Source: Candidatus Moduliflexus flocculans (GTDB taxonomy: Bacteria; Moduliflexota; Moduliflexia; Moduliflexales; Moduliflexaceae). Taken from it: a stretch of DNA of 38,789 nucleotides. A model generated the notes under the pieces. The model was not told where the DNA came from and did no database searches. It was given only the letters and a program-made list of their open reading frames with translations. The stretch is from NCBI GenBank assembly GCA_000739515.1, contig DF820458.1, forward strand, positions 841,068 to 879,856. The letters run 5' to 3'. Of this stretch, positions 13,927 through 23,046 are shown piece by piece. The translations under genes and the position numbers were made by a program. Every line of letters starts with the position of its first letter. Position 1 is the first letter of the stretch.

Positions 13927-14976
13927 TCAATAACCGCGTGAAGAATTGTCAAGGGAATTTCGGGAATCTCTGTGGGTTCGCGCCAGCGTTTTGAGAAAAT
14001 CCGGTGCAAGATAGCGGCGATAGCGGCGAGTGTGACTCGCCGTTGTCAAATAGCGCATTGCCGGAATCAATTCTAACAAGAAAACCACAACATCCGCGCA
14101 GACCACGACGCCAATTGTGGTCAACACCGTGAAGAACAGGCTTAACACGATGCCATGTAGCGCAAGAAAATGGATGAAGACCGCGATGGGAAACAGCACG
14201 GTTGTCATCAGCATGACAAACAGTCGCAAGAAGGAAACCTGGATCGCATGAGTCGGGCAGATATTCATGCAGCGCTGGCAGCCTTCGCACTGAAAATTCC
14301 AGCGCGGCACGCCGTGAAACAGTCGAATGGCCGCAGCCGGGCAAAAATGAGCGCATTGCCCGCAGCCGGTACATGCCTGATCCGCGACATATAATTTTCC
14401 CAACACGCGGCGAGCAAGCACCGTATAGATCGCCCACAAGCACCACGCCGCATATTTTATCCAGATCGCGCTTATACGGATGGAGGTCTGCTGTTGTCGA
14501 ATCTGTTCAGCAATCTCGCGGATTCTGGCGTCAGCCTCGCGCAAAATCTGCTGCTGCGCCTCTGGCGTCGGCGGGTTAAGAAATTGCCCGAAATTGGCCA
14601 CCGCTTCAACTGCGTCAGTCAATTGCACCTGAAAGCCTTTGCGTGCCAAGATTCTGGACGCTTGATCCAACGCCTGCATCGGGTCGCCATGCCGGTGTTC
14701 CGTCCGTCCGGTGATGGCAATAATCGCCGCGCTCCCTCCCTGAACAGATGGTAAATTCATCAAATAATGCACCATAATTGCCGGGGCGGCGCCGGCATAT
14801 ACTGGAAACATGAATATATGTATCGCATGAGAATCCAATGGAACAGAAGAATTTTGTTCGATATTGTTCAGCGCGCATTTTCCAATTCCTGGTTTATTTA
14901 ACTGTTCGAAGAGAATCCCGGCGGCGCGTTGAGTATTGCCTGTCCCTGAAAAATAATGAATCACGCAGTTTTTCAT
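13927..14976 (-). CDS. EFR1-type flavodoxin-ferredoxin membrane protein
   Basis: A 349-residue protein if started at the ATG at 14976 (MKNCVIHYFSGTGNTQRAAG); an ATG nine bases earlier is also possible. Residues 7-15 (HYFSGTGNT) are the flavodoxin phosphate loop. Residues 200-215 and 228-243 hold two 4Fe-4S motifs (Cys202/205/208/212 and Cys230/233/236/240). One weak hydrophobic segment (170-188) and two strong ones (about 252-274 and 278-303) suggest membrane attachment. EFR1 proteins are putative electron carriers combining flavin and iron-sulphur clusters. The partner reductase is unknown, but the radical SAM enzyme just downstream on the same strand would need such an electron donor. Confidence 0.85.
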   Translation of the reverse strand: MKNCVIHYFSGTGNTQRAAGILFEQLNKPGIGKCALNNIEQNSSVPLDSHAIHIFMFPVYAGAAPAIMVHYLMNLPSVQGGSAAIIAITGRTEHRHGDPMQALDQASRILARKGFQVQLTDAVEAVANFGQFLNPPTPEAQQQILREADARIREIAEQIRQQQTSIRISAIWIKYAAWCLWAIYTVLARRVLGKLYVADQACTGCGQCAHFCPAAAIRLFHGVPRWNFQCEGCQRCMNICPTHAIQVSFLRLFVMLMTTVLFPIAVFIHFLALHGIVLSLFFTVLTTIGVVVCADVVVFLLELIPAMRYLTTASHTRRYRRYLAPDFLKTLARTHRDSRNSLDNSSRGY

Positions 14977-15119
14977 ATATTGCATCTCGGTTTCGACATT
15001 ATAGAACATGTGAGAATGCCTGGGTGTGCTGCTTCGATTCATCATTCGAAGGCGGATCATTTCCTGTCAAGGACTTTTATGATAATTTCGCATTCCGAAA
15101 GATGAGTTCCAAATTTGAG

Positions 15120-15147
15120 TTGACAAATTCGATACAGATGTGATAAT
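15120..15147 (+). promoter_or_regulatory. Sigma-70-type promoter for the receiver-kinase gene
   Basis: TTGACA at 15120-15125, a 16-base spacer, then GATAAT at 15142-15147. It precedes the kinase gene by 70 bases. A weak dyad TACCACGAT..ATCACGGTA lies between the -10 and the ATG. Motif match only. Confidence 0.5.
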
Positions 15148-15217
15148 CATCAATAGAATATACCACGATAGAATTGAGATCACGGTATCTGACAATTTTT
15201 ATTATTAGGAGTACGCT

Positions 15218-16498
15218 ATGGTCAAAACCATCCCTGGAGAGATGCAGGAGGAATTCGTGATCTTTGCAGATGAACAACCTCGCCCCAATTGCGTGAACGA
15301 TGAAGATTCCTGGAAGATCATGATCGTTGACGATGAAGAAGCGATTCATACTGTTACCATCACTGTTTTAGAACATCATTCATTCGATGGAAAACCATTT
15401 TCTTATGTTCATGCCTACTCTGGCGAAGAGGCCATCCGCAAGTGTCATGAGCATCCCGATCTGGCGTTAGTCATTCTCGATGTTGTCATGGAGCATGACG
15501 CTGCTGGTTTCGATGTGGTGCGGTATATCCGAAATGAGCTTAAAAATACGATTACGCGAATCATTCTTTATACCGGCCAACCCGGACAAGCCCCTGAATA
15601 TGCCGTGATTCGCGACTATGATATTAACGATTATAAAGTTAAATCTCTCCTTACCAGTCAGGGATTGCATACCTCTGTCATTTCTGCGCTTCGCACGTAC
15701 CGCGATTTACATGTGATCAAACAGCAGCGAGACGCATTGCAGGAAGCGTTAGAAGAATCACAAATTGCGCATAAAGCCCGGTATCAATTTTTAGCGAATA
15801 TCGGACACGAACTGAGGACGCCCTTGAATCATATTCTCGGATTTTCCGAAATGCTGCTGCATACGAAGTTGAATGAACGCCAGCAACGTTATATCGAAAC
15901 CATTAAAAAATCCGGCGAAGGGCTGGCGCTTGTTCTAAAAAGTATCCTGGAATTAACAGAAAGCATCGAAGGGAAAATCACGCTCCAAAAATACCCATTT
16001 TCGTTACGCGCTGTGATGGCCGATTTGCTACAGGTGGTCGAAGTTCAGGCGCAATGGAAAAATTTAACGGTCACTTCCCATATTGATGAAAGCGTGCCAG
16101 ATGCATTGTATGGCGATAGCAAGCGCCTTCAACAGATATTAATGAATTTGTTCGGAAACGCGATCAAATTTACCAAGCAGGGTTCAATCTCCATTCACAT
16201 TTCCCAAACAGCAGCGCCATGCCGCCTATTGTTTTCAGTGAAAGATACTGGCGTCGGCATTTCTCGCGAGATGCAAGCGAATATCCTGAAACCATTCGGA
16301 TTGGGAGAAGATACCCTGAAAAAAGAATTTTCGGGAGTGGGTCTGGGGTTAGCGATTGCGAAAGACCTGTTGGATAAAATGCATGGCAGGATATGGTTTG
16401 AAAGCGAATTCGGGCAAGGCAGTACCTTCTACTGTGAGATTCCGTTCGATCTGTCGGAACATTTCCTGCCAGAATATCCTGAAGGCTTGTTAGAATAA
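15218..16498 (+). CDS. Receiver-histidine kinase (hybrid two-component protein)
   Basis: A 426-residue soluble protein with AGGAG before the ATG. Residues 32-160 form a receiver domain (acidic pair in MIVDDEE, phosphoacceptor Asp88 in VILDVVM). A coiled linker (165-188) leads to a HisKA dimerisation helix with His197 in the H-box ANIGHELRTPLN. Residues about 300-415 are the HATPase domain (N-box LMNLFGNAIKF, G1 DTGVGI, G2 GVGLGLAIA). No membrane segment is present, so input must come through phosphorylation of the receiver or a partner. The convergent ogt gene overlaps its last bases, and a GGDEF receiver protein lies just beyond. Confidence 0.92.
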   Translation: MVKTIPGEMQEEFVIFADEQPRPNCVNDEDSWKIMIVDDEEAIHTVTITVLEHHSFDGKPFSYVHAYSGEEAIRKCHEHPDLALVILDVVMEHDAAGFDVVRYIRNELKNTITRIILYTGQPGQAPEYAVIRDYDINDYKVKSLLTSQGLHTSVISALRTYRDLHVIKQQRDALQEALEESQIAHKARYQFLANIGHELRTPLNHILGFSEMLLHTKLNERQQRYIETIKKSGEGLALVLKSILELTESIEGKITLQKYPFSLRAVMADLLQVVEVQAQWKNLTVTSHIDESVPDALYGDSKRLQQILMNLFGNAIKFTKQGSISIHISQTAAPCRLLFSVKDTGVGISREMQANILKPFGLGEDTLKKEFSGVGLGLAIAKDLLDKMHGRIWFESEFGQGSTFYCEIPFDLSEHFLPEYPEGLLE

Positions 16499-16957
16499 GA
16501 AGGCATGTTCATGGCGCAATAACCATTCCTTTCGCCAAAGCCCGCCTGCATAGCCCGTGAGTTTGCCATTTTTGCCGATCACCCGATGGCACGGGATAAA
16601 AATCGCTATCGGATTATGCATATTGGCTTGCCCCACCGCCCGCGAAGCTGAAGGCATCTTTAGCGCGTCAGCGATAGCTTGATACGTCAAGGTCTGGCCG
16701 AAAGGAATCTGCTGTAAATATTGCCAGACTTCTTGCTGAAATGGGGTCCCTTCCGGCGCAAGCGCGAGCGAAAAATATTGGCGCGTCCCCAGAAAATATT
16801 CATCTAACTGCACAATCGCCTCTTGTAATATGGAAGCAGGCATTGCCGTCACGACGGACGGCGTTTCCACAAACGCGACGGACGTTACCCCTTTCGCATG
16901 CCCGGTGATTTGAATCCAGCCGAGCGGAGAATGATATGATGCTGTTAAATGGTGCAT
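16490..16957 (-). CDS. ogt: Methylated-DNA--protein-cysteine methyltransferase
   Basis: A 155-residue protein carrying the suicide active site PCHRVIG with acceptor Cys123. Around it are the DNA-binding and wing residues typical of the family (TPFQQEVWQYLQQIPFG, ASRAVGQANMHNP, GYAGGLWRK). It removes alkyl groups from O6-alkylguanine by irreversible transfer to its own cysteine. Length matches the Ogt class without an Ada domain. It converges with the kinase gene, overlapping by nine bases. The nearby alkylation repair gene at 1992 is decayed, so this may be the remaining alkyl-damage defence in the window. Confidence 0.95.
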   Translation of the reverse strand: MHHLTASYHSPLGWIQITGHAKGVTSVAFVETPSVVTAMPASILQEAIVQLDEYFLGTRQYFSLALAPEGTPFQQEVWQYLQQIPFGQTLTYQAIADALKMPSASRAVGQANMHNPIAIFIPCHRVIGKNGKLTGYAGGLWRKEWLLRHEHAFLF

Positions 16958-17135
16958 AGTTCAGGGAATCATAAAATGCCTGAAAATAACGATTGCTTTC
17001 CAAAAATCTCATTTGTTTATTGACAAAATCGTTTCATCATGATGAAGCGCATGAAAATATCGAATATCGTTGCAGTTGATATTGTTCATGTCTCCATACG
17101 TTCCGAAAGAAAACGCGCAACAAAAATGATGATGG

Positions 17136-19049
17136 ATGAATAATTTTCCTCAGCCGTTCATGATGAATAAAGGGAAAATTTTTATTGTTGATGACAGTTT
17201 TACTGCCTTACAGTCGCTTCATGCCTATTTACAAAGCGTTGGTTTTGACGTATCTGCCATCGCCAGCGGCGAAAGTCTTTTTCAGGAACTCGCGACACAT
17301 CGTCCAGATTTGATTCTGCTTGACATCCTGATGCCAGGATTAAGCGGGTTTGATATTTGTTCTCGCCTGAAAGAAGACCAAGAGACGCGCCAGATTCCTG
17401 TCATTTTTATGACTGCGCTGTCGGACTCGATTGATAAAATTCGTGGATTTGAGGCGGGCGGAGTGGATTATGTCACGAAGCCGTTAGACTATCAGGAAGT
17501 CGCGATGCGCATCAATACGCATCTGAAAATCCGACGGCTTCAGGAACAACTTGAGACCCAAAACCTCCAGTTAGAAGCGCAGAACATCGAATTAGAATGC
17601 GAAATCGCCGAACGCATTCAAACCGCGCTTTGGCTGCAAGAGACGTTAGCGCGGATCGAGTTGGCCAAACAGGAATGGGAAGTGACTGCCGATTCGCTCT
17701 CGCATATTATCTGCCTGCTCGACGCGCAAGGACGAATTCTTCGCATTAATCGCTCGATAGAAGCCTGGCATCTCGGCCAGGTGGTTTCGATGAAAGGGAA
17801 GACCGTTCATGATGTGCTTCATAAAAATTGCAATGATCCCACATGTTATCTTCAACAATTTGCAGGAAAGGCGCAAGAATTCGTCGCGCAACATCAGTCG
17901 GCAGAATGCGAAATTACGGATCCCACGCTCAACAGATCGCTGAATATTCAGGTCAGGCCGATTCTTTCCCAGGACGTGCGCAAAGAAGAACTTTTTTCTG
18001 CCAGTTATTCTGTGTGCATTATTCAAGATGTGACGAATCGGAAACAAGCAGAACAGACATTGCAAGAACGCACAAAAGAACTTGTGCTGTTAAACAAGTT
18101 AAACAGCGCCATGCAACGCTGTCAAACCATGCAAGAGACCTTTCCTCTCATCGTCAACACCTGCCAGGAGTTAATCCCATGCTCTTCCGGCACGCTGTCT
18201 ATTATGGATGATGAAGGAAACGAGTTTCAAGAAGTCGCGTTTTGGGGGCAGCCGTCAGACACAATTCGCCGCTTTGGGCCTGACGATTTTTGGGTCTTCG
18301 ATCATGATCACACGAAAGCCATTCCTCATCCCGCCGCCAAGGCATTATCCACGTATATCGGCTATTCCTCTGATCAACAATCGTTGTGCCTTCCAATCCG
18401 AGACGCGAACGACATCCTGGCGATTCTCTCCATAGATATTGCGGCCTGTTCTGAGCGGTCATATGATGCCGTTCGTTTCGCCTTAGCGGGAATGGTAGAA
18501 CAATATGCGCTCTCGCTCGTCAACATCAAATTGCGGGAACGATTACGCCAGGAATCCATTCTTGATTCCTTAACCAATTTGTATAATCGCCGCCACATGG
18601 AGATCTCATTGAGCCGGGAAATTCGTCGGGCGCAGCGCCATAATACTCCGGTTGGGGTGATGATGCTGGACGTTGATCATTTCAAATTGCTGAATGACAC
18701 CTACTCTCACGAAGCAGGGGATATCGTCTTGAAAGAGTTGGGAAGCTTGATTCTTCGGCATATCAGGGCAGAGGATATCGCGTGTCGCTATGGTGGCGAA
18801 GAATTTTTATTGATTCTTCCCGAAGCATCATTATCAGACATTCGGCAACGTGCCGAAGAACTTCGAATTATTATCAAACAGATGCATATTCGGTACCGTG
18901 AACATCTGTTGAATTTTACCATCTCGATTGGAATCGCCGGTTTACCAGAACATGGATTTCGAGAGAGCGATATTCTTCACGCTGCGGACATCGCTCTCTA
19001 TCAGGCCAAATCACAAGGGCGAGATCGCGTCGTGCTTGCCCCATACTAA
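17136..19049 (+). CDS. Receiver-PAS-GAF-GGDEF diguanylate cyclase
   Basis: A 637-residue protein. Residues 13-130 are a receiver (FIVDDS, Asp63 in ILLDILMPG, Lys in YVTKPLDY). A coiled coil (about 133-170) leads to a PAS-like sensor (about 180-300). A GAF-like domain (about 315-460) precedes the GGDEF domain (about 470-637). The catalytic loop is GGEEF at 553-557, and RAED exactly five residues before it is an intact inhibitory site. It should make cyclic di-GMP under phosphorylation control with product feedback. The ATG at 17136 is used, although MMNKGK at 17160 is an alternative. No ribosome site decides between them. Confidence 0.92.
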   Translation: MNNFPQPFMMNKGKIFIVDDSFTALQSLHAYLQSVGFDVSAIASGESLFQELATHRPDLILLDILMPGLSGFDICSRLKEDQETRQIPVIFMTALSDSIDKIRGFEAGGVDYVTKPLDYQEVAMRINTHLKIRRLQEQLETQNLQLEAQNIELECEIAERIQTALWLQETLARIELAKQEWEVTADSLSHIICLLDAQGRILRINRSIEAWHLGQVVSMKGKTVHDVLHKNCNDPTCYLQQFAGKAQEFVAQHQSAECEITDPTLNRSLNIQVRPILSQDVRKEELFSASYSVCIIQDVTNRKQAEQTLQERTKELVLLNKLNSAMQRCQTMQETFPLIVNTCQELIPCSSGTLSIMDDEGNEFQEVAFWGQPSDTIRRFGPDDFWVFDHDHTKAIPHPAAKALSTYIGYSSDQQSLCLPIRDANDILAILSIDIAACSERSYDAVRFALAGMVEQYALSLVNIKLRERLRQESILDSLTNLYNRRHMEISLSREIRRAQRHNTPVGVMMLDVDHFKLLNDTYSHEAGDIVLKELGSLILRHIRAEDIACRYGGEEFLLILPEASLSDIRQRAEELRIIIKQMHIRYREHLLNFTISIGIAGLPEHGFRESDILHAADIALYQAKSQGRDRVVLAPY

Positions 19050-19066
19050 CTTGAAAGGAGCGCAAC

Positions 19067-20398
19067 ATGCCAAGAAAAAAACGTAAAATGTTCGTGCTTG
19101 ATACGAATGTTATCCTCCATGATAGTTCCTGCCTGCATAATTTTCAGGAACACGACATTGTGCTGCCGATTACAGTGCTGGAAGAACTTGATCATTTCAA
19201 AAAAGGGAATGAAAGCATCAATTATCATGCGCGCGAATTTATTCGCACGTTAGATGCGTTAAGCGAGGATCAATCATTCGAACAAGGCATTCCGATAGGC
19301 CCGGGACTCGGAAAGATTTTGATCAAATTAGAGCGCAAGTTTCACGAAGACCTTGCCTTGAACTTTTCGACGCAGAAACCCGATCACCATATCTTGAACA
19401 CCGCGTATTATCAATCCAAAGAACATCCTGATCGGCAGGTTATTCTGGTCACGAAAGATGCCAATTTCCGCATGAAAGCCAAATCGGTGGGCTTGATTGC
19501 AGAAGATTACACAACAGATCATGTGAAAGATATTTCATCGCTCTATACTGGTCGCCGTATATATGAGGATGTTCCAGATGGTGTCATTGAGCATTTGTAT
19601 CAAGAACCCTTCGAAAGCCATCCAGAGATGTTAAACCTGACAGAACCGCTCAAGCCGCATGAATACATGATCTTGCGTAATTCCAAAAAATCCGCATTAA
19701 CCACATTTGATCCAACGAATGAAACCCTCAAGCGAGTTGATAAATTTTCTGCCTACGGCATCACGCCGCGTAATGCTGAACAAACATTTGCGCTGAACGC
19801 CTTGACAGATGATAGCATTCGCTTAGTCAGTATTTCCGGCAAAGCTGGCACCGGCAAAACACTCTTAGCGTTGGCTGCGGGGTTAGAACGGCGCAAAAGT
19901 TACCGGCAAATTTTTATGGCGCGTCCGATTGTGCCGCTCAGCAATAAAGATATTGGATTTCTGCCAGGCGATGTGCATTCAAAGCTCGATCCATATATGC
20001 AGCCGCTCTATGACAATCTCGGCGTCATTCAAAACCAATTTTCCGAAGCCGAAACGCATCATCGCAAAATTAAGGAATTATTGGAAGAGGAAAAATTGGT
20101 CATTTCGCCGTTAGCGTATATTCGCGGTCGAAGTCTGGTCAAAATCTACTTTATTGTGGATGAGGCGCAAAACCTGACGCCGCATGAGATCAAGACGATT
20201 ATCACTCGCGCCGGTGAAGGCACAAAAATGGTGTTTACCGGTGATATTTTCCAAATTGATCATCCGTATTTAGACAGCCATTCCAATGGATTAAGCTATT
20301 TAATCGAAAAAATGCAGGGGCAAAAATTATACGCGCATGTAACGCTGGAGAAGGGGGAACGGTCTGAATTAGCCGAGTTGGCGAGCAATCTGCTGTAA
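19067..20398 (+). CDS. PIN-PhoH family ATPase
   Basis: A 443-residue protein with AAAGGAG before the ATG, 17 bases after the GGDEF gene. Residues 7-150 are a PIN nuclease domain (FVLDTNVILHD, VLEELDHFKK, ILVTKDANFR). Residues about 240-443 form the PhoH ATPase with Walker A GKAGTGKT (about 258-265) and Walker B YFIVDEAQN (about 360-368). This matches the YlaK/PhoH2 class, thought to be an RNA helicase-RNase acting on RNA; the family is often called PhoH-like. It is probably co-transcribed with the GGDEF gene. It is unlike the stand-alone toxin PIN proteins in this window. Confidence 0.93.
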   Translation: MPRKKRKMFVLDTNVILHDSSCLHNFQEHDIVLPITVLEELDHFKKGNESINYHAREFIRTLDALSEDQSFEQGIPIGPGLGKILIKLERKFHEDLALNFSTQKPDHHILNTAYYQSKEHPDRQVILVTKDANFRMKAKSVGLIAEDYTTDHVKDISSLYTGRRIYEDVPDGVIEHLYQEPFESHPEMLNLTEPLKPHEYMILRNSKKSALTTFDPTNETLKRVDKFSAYGITPRNAEQTFALNALTDDSIRLVSISGKAGTGKTLLALAAGLERRKSYRQIFMARPIVPLSNKDIGFLPGDVHSKLDPYMQPLYDNLGVIQNQFSEAETHHRKIKELLEEEKLVISPLAYIRGRSLVKIYFIVDEAQNLTPHEIKTIITRAGEGTKMVFTGDIFQIDHPYLDSHSNGLSYLIEKMQGQKLYAHVTLEKGERSELAELASNLL

Positions 20399-20426
20399 TC
20401 AGCGGCTCAGATAGGAAACGCACCAG

Positions 20427-20453
20427 GCCCGGAAAGATTCACACTTTCCGGGC
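20427..20453. terminator. Hairpin between convergent genes
   Basis: Perfect 10-bp arms GCCCGGAAAG and CTTTCCGGGC around a 7-base loop, 28 bases after the phoH-like stop and 18 before the stop of the convergent repeat-protein gene. No T-tract follows, so it may act two-way or be a repeat. Confidence 0.55.
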
Positions 20454-20471
20454 TAGGCGCGCTGAAGAACA

Positions 20472-22190
20472 CTACTTCCCTAAATATTTTCCAAGCACAT
20501 ACCGAGCGACCACCACCTCTTCCCCCTGGTTTTCGCATTTGAGATATGTTTCGAATTCACGGATAGCGTCTTCGGGAATTCGGCTTAAATCATACAATTG
20601 ATCAATCGTAAACTGCTGCATTTTGACTGTTTCGCCTAATTCCGGACGTGGACGCAGGCGAATATCTCGTTCAGCGCGACGAACATCAGTTGACGACAAC
20701 GTCCCTTTCACGACATCGCTCGTATAAGTCGGGATGGTCGGAATGGGTGTCGGCGTTACCACTGGCGTCACAACAACTCCCGTGACTTGTGCTGGGCGTT
20801 CTTCCCGTCCTGGTGTCGGCGTGGGATCCATCGTCTGCGTAGTCGGCTCTTCAACCAGCGCGCGTCCTCCCCCTGGAGGAATTGTACCTTTTACCACGCC
20901 GCTTGAGCTGCTGCTTTGAGTCAATGGCGTGGGCGTTGGAGCGGCCAACGTTTCGGGATTGCTCGTTGGCTGGGTCGCGAGCAATTCGTTCACTGTCGTC
21001 GCATTCGAGGCCGCTGCTGTCACGAATTTCGGCTGAATCGTTGCGCGATTTCGGATTTGCAAGTTCATAATCGCTAAATGATAATGCGCCGTACCGTATT
21101 GATAACACGGAAGATTTAATCTCCGCGCAATTGCAACCGCATCTTTAAATTCTTTTAACGCTAAATCAACATTGCTGCATAAGCGCTCGTTGACTAATCC
21201 TAACGTCATGTGAATGCCTAATGCTTGATAGGAATAGGGGCTTGCCTGATCGATTTGTTTCGCAACGCTATAAAGGGAACTCAGGGCGTCATCATAGCGC
21301 TCCATTGCGCCGTTAAGTAAATCGTGATTTAAATAAATTTCAGCCACGACGATATTGGCAATGGTGCATAACATTGGATTTGAACTCGCCTGAGCATCAA
21401 TCTGCTGGATAATCTGCGGATACGTTGTTTCACCTGTTTTGGGGTCAATGGCGAAACGAACTTGCTGAAGAAACCAATCATTGTTGGACGTTGGCATATA
21501 TAACCCGGCAATATTCATCCATTCCAGCACCAACGGCAGAAAATCGGTTGAACGCGGGTTATATAATTCTTCACTCAGTTCTTTCGCTCTCGCATATCCA
21601 TCGTAGGTATCTTCATTAAATGCTTCGCCGATTTCCCAAATTTTTTTCAATTCGACGGTGAAATCACTACATCCAACCGGGCGATTTAAAAAATTTTTAA
21701 AACTTTTTTCAATTGCAGCCTGAGTCTGCTTACGCATTTCATTCCAATATTGAGACTCCACGCGCCGCCAACTTTTTGTTCCGGCTTCATATTCATCATA
21801 ACTTTGCTGCACCACGCTCATATCGAATCCGCGCGATTTTGAGACCCCCATCAACGTCTGCATATCCTTCTGCCACTCGTCTTTGACTTCTTTTAATTGC
21901 TTTGCCAGTCCTTTCATATTCAAGCGATCCAGAAGATTGGCGAGTTGCTCGGAGAATCGAAAGACGACAATATCTATGCTTGATTTGATTTTGTTAATCA
22001 AATTCCGGGTATTGCTTCCCAACGCATTCACGAGACTTTTCACTTTAGCGCTGATCTGATTAACAATATCAAGCTGGCCGCCAAACAAATTGGATGGCAG
22101 GAAATAGAGGATAATTCCTACAAACACCAACAAAACGACCAAAATTCTTACTAATGAAAACCCCTTTTGAGAGGCTAATTGCTGCATCAT
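20472..22190 (-). CDS. Membrane-anchored repeat protein with pilin-like N-terminus
   Basis: A 572-residue protein started at the ATG at 22190, which has GGAGGG nine bases upstream; the upstream in-frame ATG at 22259 has none. Residues 1-35 contain KGFSLVRILVVLLVFVGIIL, similar to a type IV pilin signal (G|F then a hydrophobic helix), but with Arg where the conserved Glu5 should be, so it may only be a membrane anchor. Residues about 50-130 are helical and charged. Residues 180-380 look like degenerate TPR helices (AIANIV..IYLNHDLLNGAMERYDDAL). A Thr/Pro-rich stretch (about 410-510; TPTPT runs) precedes a small C-terminal helical domain. Function unknown; topology suggests a periplasmic or external scaffold. 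Confidence 0.65.
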   Translation of the reverse strand: MMQQLASQKGFSLVRILVVLLVFVGIILYFLPSNLFGGQLDIVNQISAKVKSLVNALGSNTRNLINKIKSSIDIVVFRFSEQLANLLDRLNMKGLAKQLKEVKDEWQKDMQTLMGVSKSRGFDMSVVQQSYDEYEAGTKSWRRVESQYWNEMRKQTQAAIEKSFKNFLNRPVGCSDFTVELKKIWEIGEAFNEDTYDGYARAKELSEELYNPRSTDFLPLVLEWMNIAGLYMPTSNNDWFLQQVRFAIDPKTGETTYPQIIQQIDAQASSNPMLCTIANIVVAEIYLNHDLLNGAMERYDDALSSLYSVAKQIDQASPYSYQALGIHMTLGLVNERLCSNVDLALKEFKDAVAIARRLNLPCYQYGTAHYHLAIMNLQIRNRATIQPKFVTAAASNATTVNELLATQPTSNPETLAAPTPTPLTQSSSSSGVVKGTIPPGGGRALVEEPTTQTMDPTPTPGREERPAQVTGVVVTPVVTPTPIPTIPTYTSDVVKGTLSSTDVRRAERDIRLRPRPELGETVKMQQFTIDQLYDLSRIPEDAIREFETYLKCENQGEEVVVARYVLGKYLGK

Positions 22191-22370
22191 GTGTTCCACC
22201 CTCCACTTCAGATAAGGAATGCTTCGAATATTAGATTGTACGGCGAAATTCCCGCACACAAAATATTACGAGAGACGATAACACGCCCAAAAAAATATGG
22301 CAAGAAAAAAATATCGTTTTCTGAGGTAAAAATACGAGGCAGGAGAAGCAAGACCGCATTTTTTCTGCGG

Positions 22371-22790
22371 TTATGCAGAACGAGCATCTAAATAACCTTG
22401 AAGAATCAGCACGGCGGCCACGGTATCAACGACTTCTTTTCGTTTTTTTCGGCTGACATCCGCTTCTAACAGCGCGTTATTCGCGGCAACGGTCGTCAGG
22501 CGTTCATCCCACAGGCTGATTTTGATTTTAGGCAGTTGCGCTTCTAATTGGCGAGAAAATTTCAGCACTTTTTCGGCGCGTTCTCCAATTGTATCATTCA
22601 TATTTTTAGGGAATCCAAGCACGATTTCTTCCACATCATGCGTTCGAGCAAATTCCACAATCGCCGGAATATCTTTTTTGCGCCCCCCGCGTTTCAGCGT
22701 CATCACGCCTTGCGCCGTCCAATATAATTCGTCGCTTAATGCGATTCCAATTGTTTTATCACCGACATCAAGCCCAAGAATTCGCCCCAT
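22371..22790 (-). CDS. ruvX: Putative pre-16S rRNA nuclease/Holliday junction resolvase-like RuvX (YqgF)
   Basis: A 139-residue protein from the ATG at 22790 with AAAGGAAACATT just before it. MGRILGLDVGDKTIGIALSD is the RNase H-fold strand pair with the catalytic Asp, and IVLGFPKNMNDTIGERA, WDERLTT and KEVVDTVAAVLILQGYLD are the remaining family landmarks. YqgF finishes 16S rRNA 5' processing. Length is normal. It sits between the repeat-protein gene and tRNA-Val, on the same strand as both, separated from the tRNA by a terminator. Confidence 0.95.
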   Translation of the reverse strand: MGRILGLDVGDKTIGIALSDELYWTAQGVMTLKRGGRKKDIPAIVEFARTHDVEEIVLGFPKNMNDTIGERAEKVLKFSRQLEAQLPKIKISLWDERLTTVAANNALLEADVSRKKRKEVVDTVAAVLILQGYLDARSA

Positions 22791-22856
22791 AATGTTTCCT
22801 TTGCACAACGATCCCCTGTCGCCGATGTCGTTTGACAGGGCGTCCAGCGTGATCTC

Positions 22857-22889
22857 AAAAAAAATGCCCAACCTGTTTCGAGGTCGGGC
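22857..22889 (-). terminator. Rho-independent terminator downstream of tRNA-Val
   Basis: On the minus strand a hairpin with GCCCGACCT and AGGTTGGGC arms (one G-T pair) is followed by an eight-base T run (minus-strand reading of 22857-22865). It ends the tRNA transcript before ruvX. Confidence 0.85.
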
Positions 22890-22905
22890 AAAATAAAAAT
22901 AAATA

Positions 22906-22978
<73 letters not shown>

Positions 22979-23046
22979 TTGTGATGATGTTCATCTAAAA
23001 ATCCGTTATTTTTTTGTCAATCTTAAATTCACGAAAAAGTCATTTT

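Noticed and set aside
17026..17060. TTGACA-like box before the receiver-GGDEF gene
   Set aside because: TTGACA is present but no acceptable -10 hexamer lies 16-18 bases downstream.
20734..21070. Plus-strand frames with Val/Gly-rich repeats opposite the membrane repeat protein
   Set aside because: They mirror the Thr/Pro-rich linker of the minus-strand gene; no ribosome site or motif.
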